DNA of 64,000 bases, from assembly GCA_026261815.1 (NCBI GenBank), contig JAMPIT010000379.1:18960501-19024500 (forward strand), read 5' to 3'. This stretch comes from Monarcha castaneiventris obscurior (Eukaryota; Chordata; Aves; Passeriformes; Monarchidae). The notes under the pieces were generated by a model, which saw only the letters and a list, made by a program, of their open reading frames with translations, had not been told where the DNA came from and made no database searches. How positions within the stretch are numbered: position 1 is the stretch's first letter; each line of letters begins with the position of its first letter. The position numbers were made by a program, and so were the translations under genes. Below, piece after piece: positions 1-11,600 of this stretch.

Positions 1-2120
1 TTTATTAAAGAAAGGGGGGGAAATAAAGGTCAAAGGTTAAATTCCATTTAAAGGAAGAGGCTGGTTTTGATGTTTGGCCCGAGGGAGTTTGCATTCCCAT
101 TCTACTTTTGTGATCCTGTCTTATACAAAGAACCTCTCTGTGCCAGGAAGTAGTGCAGGATCATTGGAACTATGCTGATAGAAGTGCAATGGAGTTATGA
201 AAAATACTAGCTTCAACAGTAAAAACAGCATAGCATATAGCTTAATCTCTATATGATGTACCTTACAGAGGCTTATATTTATGCATGATGCCCACACCCT
301 AGGTAGTTTCAGAAGTGGAATCTCTAAATATACAGCAATTCAAATATGTCTTTATATGGATAATTAGTCTTATACACCACTGCAGGGAGGTGGGCACAGG
401 GAGGTGCTTCACCCCCATTTCAGGTTGTAACTATGAAATGAACATACAGGCAAGATTTTTCAAATTTGCCAAAGAGACTTGAAGAGCCCTTGACCTCCCT
501 GGGGGGAGTGGGGAAGCTCCACCTGGGAGCTCCCTGGCCGGGAGGGCGGCAGGCAGGGGGAGCTCTCCATGGTGCTCTGGTGCTGAGCCTCTCCTGCGGT
601 GCTGGGCCAGCGGCTGCTCCCGTGCAGCCACGCGTCCTGCGCCTTCACAGGATGGGAACTCCAAATTTTATTATAGCACCTGAACCAGTCTTTATGCATC
701 ATGGAAGTTCTCTGTCATCTGCAAGGGACTAGCTCCTAGTTCACCATCACAGCTGAGAGTTAGTGCCTGAAATGCAGGGAGAGCGTTTCTGTGATGCCTG
801 CTCACTGAGTCAGTGGAAGGAGGTTTGACTGCAATACTTTAAATGCTAATAAACAAGATATGTGCACACTGATGCAGACTATGTAATTAGTCTGCATATA
901 AAATTAATTTGTATTGTCTATGTATTACAGAGGTCACAAGAAGTGCTAGTTTCCATCACATAGACTTTGTATATCTGCAAAGAACAAACCTGTTATGAGT
1001 GTTTTTAATCCTGGCTGAAAATTTTGTGTTTAGTAAGAGCACTTTTTTCAGTTTTACTTCTGTCCAGTTTGACTAAGCTATGAATAGTTGTATGGGTTGT
1101 ATGAGAAGGTAGAATTTTCATCTTTGGTAAAACTTGTTTTAGTGACTGGTGAAAATGGTTTTATTGCCTTTCAAGTACAGCTTTCTCCAACTTGTGATTG
1201 TTTTGTTGCTGGTTGGTTTGGTTGGTTTTTTGCCAACTTGCTAAGTAAGGTTTGAGTGACCTAATAGTGTTGTTGGAAGAAGTGTTAAGTAAAAGACTCC
1301 ATTAGCTGAATTCAGTAGTTACTTGGTTGATATTTTCGTTCCAGTATTCACAGTATAAGAGATTACTCTTGCATAGTAGTTTTTTTTTGTTTTGGGTTTG
1401 GTTTTTTGGTGTTATGTCATTCCAGAATAATACACATTTCTGGAGGATCCTGTTTAGTCCCATTCCACTTCATCTTGCCAGAAAACAGTTTCTTCATATT
1501 TTCTGTTAATTAGTGTTTGTTCTTTACAAAAATGATCAGTAGGGAAATTAAATTTCCCCAATTTGAACATTTGAGTCAGCAAATCAAATACTCAGTTTAA
1601 TATAGCTGAATATTGAACCCACGTTCTGAATAGAAGTGCATGGTTTACCATAGTTCTATATTTCTATTTGGCTTTCTGGCAGAGCTATGAATGGATTTGG
1701 GTGGGATCTGTGAAGTGCTGAGTTCGCTACAACTGTTATAAAACCTACTTTATATGATCATTCTAACTCTTGGTGTTCATCCTTCGTGTGACATTTAATA
1801 TGTTTATCTACATAAGTTTATTTATTGTTGTTACATATTTTTGAATGGCGTGTTCATTCATGTGTTGGAGGTGATTATTTCTTTCATCATTGCATTTATT
1901 ATGTTTGCCTTGCCCCTCAGTATGTGGAGTATTTGTTTGTGACCATCCAGTGAGGTTCATTTTGCCAGAATTCTTGGGTTTGTTTGCATCTTATTTCGTA
2001 TATTATGTTTATTTTAAAGTGTCGGTTCTGTTTTAATTAATAAATGTAAATCTATACCTAATGCTAATTTGCCACTTGTTAACAATAAAGCAAATATGCC
2101 AATAAAACTTCTTGTGATGC
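1..2120 (+). other. Probable 3' UTR of a convergent plus-strand gene
   Basis: T-rich, ORF-poor sequence ending in a cluster of plus-strand AATAAA signals at 2039-2044, 2084-2089 and 2101-2106, followed by TTG/TGT-rich sequence. In amniotes ZC2HC1A lies tail-to-tail with IL7, so this may be its 3' UTR. No ZC2HC1A coding sequence was recognised in the window, so the assignment rests on position only. A GC-rich patch at about 430-660 carries overlapping short frames that look like chance. Confidence 0.4.
2039..2106 (+). terminator. Cluster of three polyadenylation signals
   Basis: Three canonical AATAAA hexamers within 68 bp on the plus strand, with a TTGTGATG/TTTTTGTAG downstream region that fits a cleavage-stimulating element. 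Marks a likely plus-strand transcript end about 2.5 kb from the IL7 transcript end. Confidence 0.5.
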
Positions 2121-2744
2121 GCAGATTTTTGTAGTCAAAATGTGAAATTATCTTAAATAACATAGCATACAGGTAGGTAATATAATTTCAGCCTTATGAA
2201 TATTGTGATGTCTGATCTCAGGTACACAACGAATAGGGCTTTTAAATTGAGTGAGATGAGATTTGGATTCCTAAGTCATCTTGAAAAACATACCAGATAT
2301 TTAAATCAGTGTGATCTGCTTATATAAACTTAACTCTTTATCTCCTCTATTTCTCCAACTGTGCTGAGAATTTAGTTTATGTAGAACTCATCACTGTGAC
2401 ATCTGTAGTGTTTCATTTTTTTTTTCCCTTAATAATAAAACTATAAGGGATAATAAACTTAAGCTTGATCTGGGTTTGTTCTCCTTCATGACATTTGAGC
2501 ACTGTTTTGTTGATTAAATTATTAAGAAATAAACCAGATGTTTGTATTTTTCTTCAGAAGTTCATTTACGTGAGCAGAAATTACAATAAGGGTTTGGATT
2601 GCTGATGTTTTTTGGCTAAATATGGATGAATAGAAATCAATTCCTCTTTTCATTCCTGTTTTTTTTAGGGGAACTTCCTTTTACTGAGCTCTTTAGTTTA
2701 CTTGGAGAGATACAGATTTGAAGGGTAGACTATGCAGTGGAAAA

Positions 2745-2985
2745 GGAATTGACTGGATGGATGCAGCCAGAAAGTTGTGGTCAGTGTCTCTGTGTCCAGG
2801 TGGAGGCTGGTAACAAATGCTGTCCCTCAGGACTCTTGGGACTGGTGCTCTTTTAATATCTTCATCAATGACACAGTGAGATCAAGTGCACCCTGAGCAA
2901 GTTTGCAGATGACATAAAGCTGAGCAATGCAGTTGATACACCAGGAGGACTGGATGCCATCCAAAGGGACTGGACTACCATGTCT
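2745..2985 (+). mobile_element. CR1 LINE fragment (ORF2, reverse transcriptase C-terminal part)
   Basis: The sequence matches the CR1 ORF2 stretch encoding a CPLLFNIFINDL-like motif and the following SKFADDTKL-like motif (seen here as ...TTTAATATCTTCATCAATGA... and AAGTTTGCAGATGACATAAA). It is truncated on both sides and has frame damage. Confidence 0.85.
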
Positions 2986-2989
2986 TCTC

Positions 2990-4599
2990 AAGTATGATGT
3001 ATAGTGACTTAGTCAATTCTGCCAGTTCCCTCAGAACTATGGGCTTGTGCACCTTCAGGTTCCTTAGATGGTCTCAAACTTGAACCTCTTGCAACAACAG
3101 TGCTAAAAGTCTTTTAATTTAAATACCTACTTTTTTATTCTTGACACCTTCCCATAAATTCCATGTACTCCTAAATCATGGTTTTGACCTACTCGTATTA
3201 CTACTTTTCTATGGCCAAATAAATACGTAAATGCGTAAGTGAAAGTGGCAGGGAGGTAGGCATGATGATGGTAGTGCCATGCATGGTTTTCATCCCTTTG
3301 CCAATTCCTGAAAAGCACTTTAGTGCTACATTGGTAAGCTCAGGACACAAGAGGAAGTTTTCAAATGGAAGGAGCAAACCAAAGAGCACCAATCACTGCA
3401 TTTAGCAGTTAAGTGTTTGCATGTAAGCAGTGATTCAAGAAATTTGGCAACAACAATCAGGCAGGATATTATTAAGAGAAGTAGTCAGAAAAGATCCACT
3501 ATTTCATAATCGCTCTATTTCTGCTCTGGATCTACCCTTGGTCTTTCCCCCAGGGTAGTCCTGGAATTGCTTTATTTCTCTCAAGACTTATGTTGTGAAC
3601 TGCTGCTTAAGTAGTTTAAACTGACTGACCTTTCAATTTCGTAGTAGCTAATACTGCATCTGTGTATTTTTGCTTTAATGCACATTGCCCTTTCCTTGCC
3701 AAGTGGTTATTAGGAAATAAGTGTTGGCTTTCAACTGTTCCTGAATTTGCAAAAAAATATCAGAAGACATGTTCTTCAGTCTCACCAACTGAATCCACAG
3801 TCTCCTGGGTCATCTTTCAGAAGAAGGGATTGTAACTGTGGTTACGTTCTCTTATCTGCCATATGATCCTGAGAAATGTTTCCTTTTCCTGTTCCATAAA
3901 AGATTTATTGGTTGGGGTTGGTTTCAGTTTTTTAAAGTGTTGGTTAAAGTTGCAATCTCTTAGATGAAGAGCTAAAGAGAATATGTGAAAATCTCAATCA
4001 CAGTTTTACAAAGTTACAACTCCTGCTTCATTGTCACCATAAATAGATAGGGGATTGGAGAGGGTGTATTCCAGGAAAGCATGGCATGCTTGCTTTGCTC
4101 TTAACCTCTTCCCTCACAGTTTCAGTACAGTGATCTTATTCCAGTCAAATACATAAGGCTAGTGCTGTTTACAGTCAACTGAGCAAACAGTTCCTTTGAA
4201 GCACATCTTACTGCTTTTTCAGGTGTGTGTTCTGAATACCAAAATTTTTACAGAGTAGTTTTACAGAAAAATTCTTTTAGCACAGATAAAACAATTTATA
4301 TTAGTTTACTTTCAACCAGGAAATAACAGGCTGGCTTAACTAAAGCTTTCCTGAAGTATTTAGTCCAAGGTAGATGGCTGGTATGGAAATGTTTGCCTAA
4401 ACTGGGCAGGTTACAAGCAGCTAAGAAATAGGTATTTTAAAACAGGAAGTCCCCAGCTGTGCTTCGAATGACTGACTATCTCTGGGAAAAAAACCTAAAA
4501 AAGGAGTAATGGCAGTCAAAAAGTGAACAGCCCAATTCCATAGAAGACAAATATTTTATTACCAAAGGAGTTATATCAAAGTAAACTGCAAAAGAGTTA
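2990..4599. other. Intergenic gap between the convergent gene ends
   Basis: AT-rich sequence with scattered short frames. No gene, RNA or repeat family was recognised. Confidence 0.6.
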
Positions 4600-5522
4600 T
4601 AAACAACTATAAAAATACTTACATTTATTCAAAATTAAATATGAGCACTTTATTAGTTAAATGCCAATATATTATTCTCTGACAATATTCACACATTTTA
4701 AGTCATGTTTGTCTAACATCTTAAAACGTGTTATATAAAATAATTGCATATGAGAAATCATAATCCAAAGCTGAGGAATTCTAGCTCCTCCTGTAGCTGT
4801 CTCTGGGTTGGCCAAATGCATGAGGATAGTGCTGTTCCCAGTCAACCGAACAAATTTACGTTCAGGCATCTCCTTTTTCTCCTTCTACAGCACTCACTGT
4901 CTTGCCTCTGCTTCAGCCAGCAGAAGCATGCTGCATCTCTCAAAAGTCAGTACCCTTCTAAGTTTTTTAAAAAGCTAAATTTCTCCCTGGTTTTCCAAAC
5001 CCAAATCAGTTTGCAGACCCATCAGACCCATACCGAAAACACTTCTGTGTCAGAAGAACATATCCAAGGTAAGCTGCTGCTTTGGTAAATTGTTACTTTT
5101 GGTCCTTGATGCCTTTTTCATAGCTATAAAGAAACTTTTTTATGCTGTTTTTTTCACCTGCAGATTCCAAGATGTTTTTATAAATTGCAGTAGACGTTTA
5201 AGTGGTTGCTTTCATATGACAGTATTACAAAGTTACTTGAAAAATCAGAAAATTCAAAGTAGTTTCCAGAGCCCAAAGGTTGGACACAGATTTCTGCAGA
5301 GTTCTTTGTTTCAAATGCTGGTCTTCTATATCCACTTCGTGGACTTCAGCAGCTTGGTTCAGCCATTTCTGTCCTCTCCAGGAACAAGGTACAGTAGCCT
5401 TCCATCAGAATTCTGGCATAAAGTGTTCATATAAGCGAGCGAGTTTACTTGAAGAATGCATATAAAATGCAAAGATACCAAGTAATGCCACTTTGAAAGA
5501 AAAGAGCAGGATTCACCTGGAA
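4600..5522 (-). other. IL7: IL7 3' UTR (end approximate)
   Basis: AT-rich sequence downstream of the IL7 stop codon on the minus strand. ATTTA pentamers (minus strand) lie at 5185-5181, 5090-5086, 4980-4976, 4662-4658 and 4640-4636, as expected for an unstable cytokine mRNA, though no long overlapping AU-rich cluster is present. Canonical AATAAA signals sit at 4654-4649, 4629-4624 and 4560-4555. The exact cleavage point is inferred. Confidence 0.65.
4624..4654 (-). terminator. Paired IL7 polyadenylation signals
   Basis: Two AATAAA hexamers 19 nt apart on the minus strand, about 870-900 nt after the IL7 stop. Cleavage is expected 10-30 nt further, around 4600-4615. A third AATAAA at 4560-4555 could serve as a backup. 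Confidence 0.6.
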
Positions 5523-5669
5523 TCACCTGGAAATTATTTTTTCAAATTTATTCCAGCAGGATCGAAGGCTAAATATATTTTCTTTCAGTTCACAAACTTC
5601 TTGGTTACATTTCTTTTTGGACTGTCTACCTGTCTCTGTATCTTCTATATTAAATACATGTGGGCAAAC
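5523..5669 (-). CDS. IL7: IL7 exon 5 (last coding exon, stop)
   Basis: 147 bp including TGA, residues 132-179. The acceptor is TCTGTTCTGTTTCAG. It encodes a short linker, a basic KKK run, Cys152, Cys157, an amphipathic helix and SCWNK near the C-terminus, matching the last helix of mammalian IL7. It joins directly to exon 4, so the short extra exon that human IL7 has at this point is absent here. Confidence 0.93.
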   Translation of the reverse strand, partial: VCPHVFNIEDTETGRQSKKKCNQEVCELKENIFSLRSCWNKFEKIISR

Positions 5670-8600
5670 CTGAAACAGAACAGATTGTATTGTTACCTGA
5701 GAACTGCTTATTCTATTTCTGTAGCCATCTTTCGAAGCAAACCAGTTGCATTACATCTGAATACTGGAGAGACCCTGCCCGTGGGACTGTGAGAACGTGG
5801 CTTTAACACATAGCAAATAAGGACACCTGAAACCCAGTGTGTCCAACTGAGAACATATACATCCTCTATGATAGTTTAAAATTTATCATCCACTGTCTGA
5901 AGGAATGAGAAAATAAAGCCAATTAAATTGTGAGCCAAACTTTGCCTATATGTGTTGAGACTAGTGGAACAAGATAGACCAGTTCCAGGGGCTCGTGCTG
6001 TGCCCTAGTGTTCAGGATCTCAGCCAGACAAAACTATTGTGGTTCTTGTTCATATTCAATGACTGCTCATAATTCTTTGCTAAGTTACTTTAATTGGTCT
6101 TTAAATAAAAAACAGGAATCCATGAGGTTAGGCAGGAGTTGCAAGGGTGACACTGACTTCTGGGGATACCTTTTAATGTAACGCAAATATTGGATTCACC
6201 AGAGGTGACAAAGCAAAATATAGACACCAATATTACTTTGAAGATCTGGCCCCAGATTATAAGTCTCCACTTCAAGGAGGAAACAAATGAGTTAAATGAA
6301 GCCTTCAATGCATCTGTTTAAGCATGATATCCTTTCGTGTCTAGGTGGAGACTTTTTGATGTTGGTTAATATTTTTGTGTTCAATAGGTAACACTGAGCC
6401 ACACTTAACACTCTTCCTTTGCTACAGTAGTCTGTAGATCACTGTGCTACATCTGAGTGGCACATCAAAAAGAAGATTCTGCCAATGACTAAAAATCCAA
6501 ATATTATCATACTTAATTGTTCTTGTTGAATTTGAGATATTGTGGTTAAAATAAAGACCAGAGAAATTACAGAAAAGAGAAATTCACCCTTAACTGTTGA
6601 AACAAATAAAATTAAACATTGCTCTTATGGTTAGTGAGAAGTAACAACTATGATTTTATACTCTGGAGAAGTTTAAACACCTTTTTTGCACTAGTCTGGC
6701 CTTTGTCTCTCACTGGAGAATTAACTCGGGTATTTCACTACTGAGCCAGAGCAGAAATCTTCACCATAGACTTACAGATGATTGTCTTAGTCTTTGTACT
6801 GGGCTTAATGTCTACTACAAGACAAATGATATACAGAGCAAAATTCCTCTAGCATGGAGCATGTGCACGATGGTTGCATCTTTCAGATAGTCTGAGTTGA
6901 AGAGCTCTAGAAAATAAGTCACCTAGTTAAACTAGAATGAGTGCAACTCACCTTTTCTTTTTTAGGTCTTTCACATTTGCACTGTAGAACCTGTAATGTC
7001 CCACATGAGACAAATGCTGCTTTCCGTCTAAAGGCTTTGCTGATCCTCGTCTTATTAAAGAATCTGAGCATGTTGCATGCCATACTCTGTAGGGATTCTA
7101 TTTCCTGTCAAGAGAGCAAGAAAAATATGTCTTGAAAAGTTTGTGCACCATTAATTTGCAATGTTGGTTTATCTTTAAAAGATAAACCTTTTGCATTGAA
7201 AAGTTCATTTGTTTCTCCCTCCCCTCTCAAGCTCAGTTTAAAGGCACAAAACTAATTTTTTTCGGCATAGAGCCGTGATATGGGATACACATCATAGTCA
7301 CCCCAAGACAGAGCCCCAGACCCTGCATCAATTACTATTGGTTTCTTTTGCTTTCATCGTGCAAATCTTTTTCAATAACACACATAACTAATCTAACTTA
7401 CCTGCCATCTCTTCAAGATATTTAAAGCAGCAATTTTTAGTAGTAATAATAGTAGCATAAGGATGTTCAGGAGAAGTCACAGCCATAATGAAATCAATTG
7501 GTGCAGTTAGGAAAACAAATGATTTTTGCAGCCAGTCCTTTTATCAAGTCATTATAAAATCTGTAGCAACAGCTGACAGTTGCGCTTTCTGGCATTTGGG
7601 ATCTGCCCAAACTACTATTTTAAAGCTTTCAGATCTGAAGTGAAAAGTTTAGCTAATATAATTTTCTACAGAGAAATAAAAATGAGGTTGGGAAATTTTA
7701 ATGTTTACTTCCATTGGCAAAAAAAAGGTGTTGTGTCTGTTTCGGATTAAAAATAGAAAAGAATCTTCTATATTTTTTTCTTCTTCTAAGAAAAAAACAC
7801 CCACATTTCTTGAATATGGAATGGCTTAATATTTAAATGTTTAAAATATCAATTTACTTGACGCATCATATGATTCCAGATTCAACAAGCAAACCATCTT
7901 GAACATTGTGATTTGACTTTTAAAAGGAAGTACTACTCTGTCACACTATTTTATTCAGGGACTAGACTGTACAAAGAACTCATTTGACTTTGTAGTCTCT
8001 AAATTCTGAAAAGTTAAATTTTACCTCAGTATCATTGCAGAAGAACACTTTGATATTTTCATTTTTTTTATTATTGCAGCACCTGTCACGATTCTCTGCA
8101 GACATATTTACCTGTAAAATATCATACATGTTTAGACATGGAAGTACTGTGCCAGTGCTCAGTCACACTCACAATGAAAAGATGTTTCGTGATGTTCAGA
8201 AGAAGCTTCCTGTGTGTTGGTGTGTGCCCACTGCCCCTGTCCAGTCACTGGGCACTGCTGATAAGAGCCTGGCTCTGTGCCCTTTGCCCCCTCACTTGAG
8301 GAATTTCTACACGTAGATGAAATCTCTCTGAGCCTTCTCTTCTCCAGGCTGAACAATCCCAGCTCTCTCAGCCTTTCCTCATCAGAGAGATGCTGCAGTC
8401 CCTTCAGCATCTTAGGGGCCCTTGCTGGACTCTCTCCAGTAGCTCCATATTCTTCTCATACTGGGGAGCCCAGAACTGGACACAAATCTGCTCAATTTAA
8501 ATCTTCATATTCTATTGAATTGCTTTGTTCTTTGGAAATTTTGGAATGTAGAGCAATGTTTAAATCTTACATTTGAACTGGAACATTAAATACATTAAAT

Positions 8601-11600
8601 ATAGTGTTTGTCAATGTTTGTCTCCATAAATACGTCTCAGCTCTAAACAGATGGTAGCACTCACTTGCCATATGTAATAATAAATGATGGCCTAAGCATC
8701 ATCACATGGTATTTTGCCTGATTGTAGTATTTTATCAATAGTTTATCCTCTCTTGTTTTTTCTTCCACTTTCACATTTGTCATCAAGATGACAATGGAAG
8801 CCAACTCAACAGAAGCTTTGTCTTCTTCAGCCTGTATCCAGATAATCCGCTTAAGCCAAAGGGCTTTAAAAAAGGTAGCTCATGACAGTATTGTTTTAGG
8901 TCTCTTCACTTAGGCATGTGTATAAACACATTAGGCAGTTAATTCTTAAAAGTTCTTCTGCAGAAATTGCCTGTATTTCAGAATTTCATCCAAGATAAAC
9001 AGAACTCTATCCAGAAAGTGTTTTCAAAACCAAGAGTTTGGAGAATCAAATATTCACTGACAAAGAAAAAAAAAACACAAAAAACCAAATTACAAAACCC
9101 AACCACCAACATCTGGAAGCTAATGCACATCTTTTCTTGCACCACCATAGAATGAAATGTTGCTGCAGTCACAAACTATGTATCTGTCTCTTCTTTCACT
9201 AAGTGCTATGGGTTTTTCCTATCATCACTAGTTTTCTCAGATCACCTTTAGTATTATGTACAGTAACCACATCTGAAGGCAGTTTATTGGCTGTGACTAA
9301 ACTGACCTAAGGGAAATCCTGACCTCAGAAAAGGCATTAGTGAAAATTAAATTACCTTACAGAGATATAGTATATAACTCACTAGCCGGCTCTGTAGCAA
9401 ACCCATAGCTGCTCCAAACATCAGGTTCAGGGACTGAAAGCTACTGACTCTGTAGTTGCAGGAAAGTGCCTAGTGGGCAGTTGCTATCACCCACACAGAA
9501 TCCAAAATATCTCTTGTTAACTTACAGTGAAAATACACTGATTTCACATAGAAGGCAAATTTCTCTTAAACAGGAAAAAGTAAAGACAAAAAAAAAGAAG
9601 AAACTTGCACAGTAGTTGCTTGTGTATGTCTTCTAGGAAGTAAAAGCTGCAGAGCTCAGTACATTCCCCATTAGTTTTCACAAACATTAATTCATGAAGG
9701 TTTTATTTATTTATGTATTTATTTTGATGACTTTTAGTGTGGGAACCCAGAGTGCAGAGAATATTTCTCTGCCAGTTTTGAAGGGTTTTACCCCCCTGGA
9801 CAATACTGGTTTTGACCTTCGTCCATGGAGAAAATTGCCTACCCTCTGAGAAGAATTAGAATCTACACTGGTGTTAACTGGGTGATAGAATATTAGGTAA
9901 GATTGTCACAGGGTGAAAAATTTAGAGGTTTTGGGTTTGTTAATATAGTAAATAGACAAAAAATAAAAATTTCAAAATGGAGGATTGTTGTTGTTCTCCA
10001 GACCTTCTTCTTCTTCTTCTATTACTCCATATTCTGCAGAAGAAATAGTTTAAGGTGATTGGATAAAGAATTCCGCAATTCCTACCTACATGACAAAGTG
10101 ATTTATTGAACATTGGTGGAAAACTGAAAATATCTTTCGTTTTAAGTTTTCATTGGGTGATTTACCTTTAAAAAGACTGTGTGATCTTAGTAGGTTGGCT
10201 TTCTCTTGCATTCTCTGCTTTGTGCTATGCCTGGGTCACATCAGTGACTCTATCTCTCTGATAAGACTTATAAACAACTATCTGAAAACAGAGAATGCTG
10301 AAGGTCCCATTTGTCTCTTAGACTCCTGGCAAAGACTAAAAAATCTCCCCCATCCAGGAAGGTATAATTAAGGCATGGAAAGTGTCATTTTAGTTTTCAT
10401 ACAGTCTTCCAAAAAAACCCCTATGTCTTAAAAAATCTCTGTAACATTTATTGCAACTAAAAAATGAGAAAAATACTTCCTATATATATATAATAATGGC
10501 ATTGCTCCATTCCAATCCTTGATGGCAGCCTGGGGCACCAACTGCATCAAGCTCCATCCTATAATAGGACAGTGGCAAGGCATTGCCCCATCCAGGCTGG
10601 GACAGTCCCCCAGACTCCCTGACCCTGTGTCTTGAGCAGGGCTGGGATGCGCCTCATGGCTCCCCACCACAGGGAGGCAGCAGGATCTGCCTACCGGAGG
10701 GTGTTATTCCTTCATATCATTTTCTCTTATAGGTCAGTTATCTTCTAACTGCTCACCAAGAGGGTTTATTTTTATTCTCTAGGGACAACTTGTCTTATGA
10801 CAAAATAAGACAGCAAAATAAAGGGAATACTTAATCTATTCTAAAACGGCCATTAATATTCTCCCCAAATGTGATGCCTCATTCAGGATAAAGTCATTTA
10901 ACTGCAGAGAAGTACTTTCTCTCTTCATAATCTTAACAAACATAATATGATCGAAATGTTAAAAGATCTTTCCCTGATCCTAAAGGTATTTTGTTTCCAG
11001 ATGAGGGTTGATGTGTCTTGGTACAGAAAGGTTGAAAACCACTGCCATAATGCTCTGAAGGATGGTGGTAGTTCATGAGTGTCAAGAAATGCAATAACTC
11101 CTGATTTTGCCTTTGGAAAAGCACTGTATATTATTTGTATTTCATGCAAATAGATCTTGAATTAAGACTGCAACAGAATGGTGAATTCTCATTTAGTGGC
11201 AACCTGTCAGAAAAATCCCATTTTTGTGGTAATGCCTCTACTAATACAACTGTGGTAAGTGTTCTTCCATGGACGTGTTCTTGACAGATGATTTTAATTG
11301 CTAATAATTCATGAGGAAGAGTTAGAAGGTAATTTTTGGACCTGGATTAGTAAACTTATGAAACTGTTCTGCAAAGCTGCAGTAAATGTGGCTGATAAAG
11401 CCATAATGGAGGAGATTTACACATGAGAAAAGATAATTTTTGTTGGCTAAACAAGATATACTAATAGGTACAAAGAAACCTATTAAGATACAAAGCAACT
11501 TTTACTGTCATATGAATTTTGTGCCTCTGTGCATTTGTATTCAATGGACAACATAAAACTTCACTCAAGAAGTCTCTAATTAGTAGAACAAATTACAGGT

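Noticed and set aside
4744..5792. Plus-strand ORFs of 99-114 codons, including a splice-bracketed piece at 4891-5068
   Set aside because: They lie antisense to the IL7 3' UTR and last exon and show no recognisable protein; the acceptor/donor pair is judged to be chance.
7400..7560. Possible IL7 exon with donor GGCAG|GTAAGT
   Set aside because: No AG acceptor gives an open frame, and exon 3 at 8025-8111 fits the family and phase.
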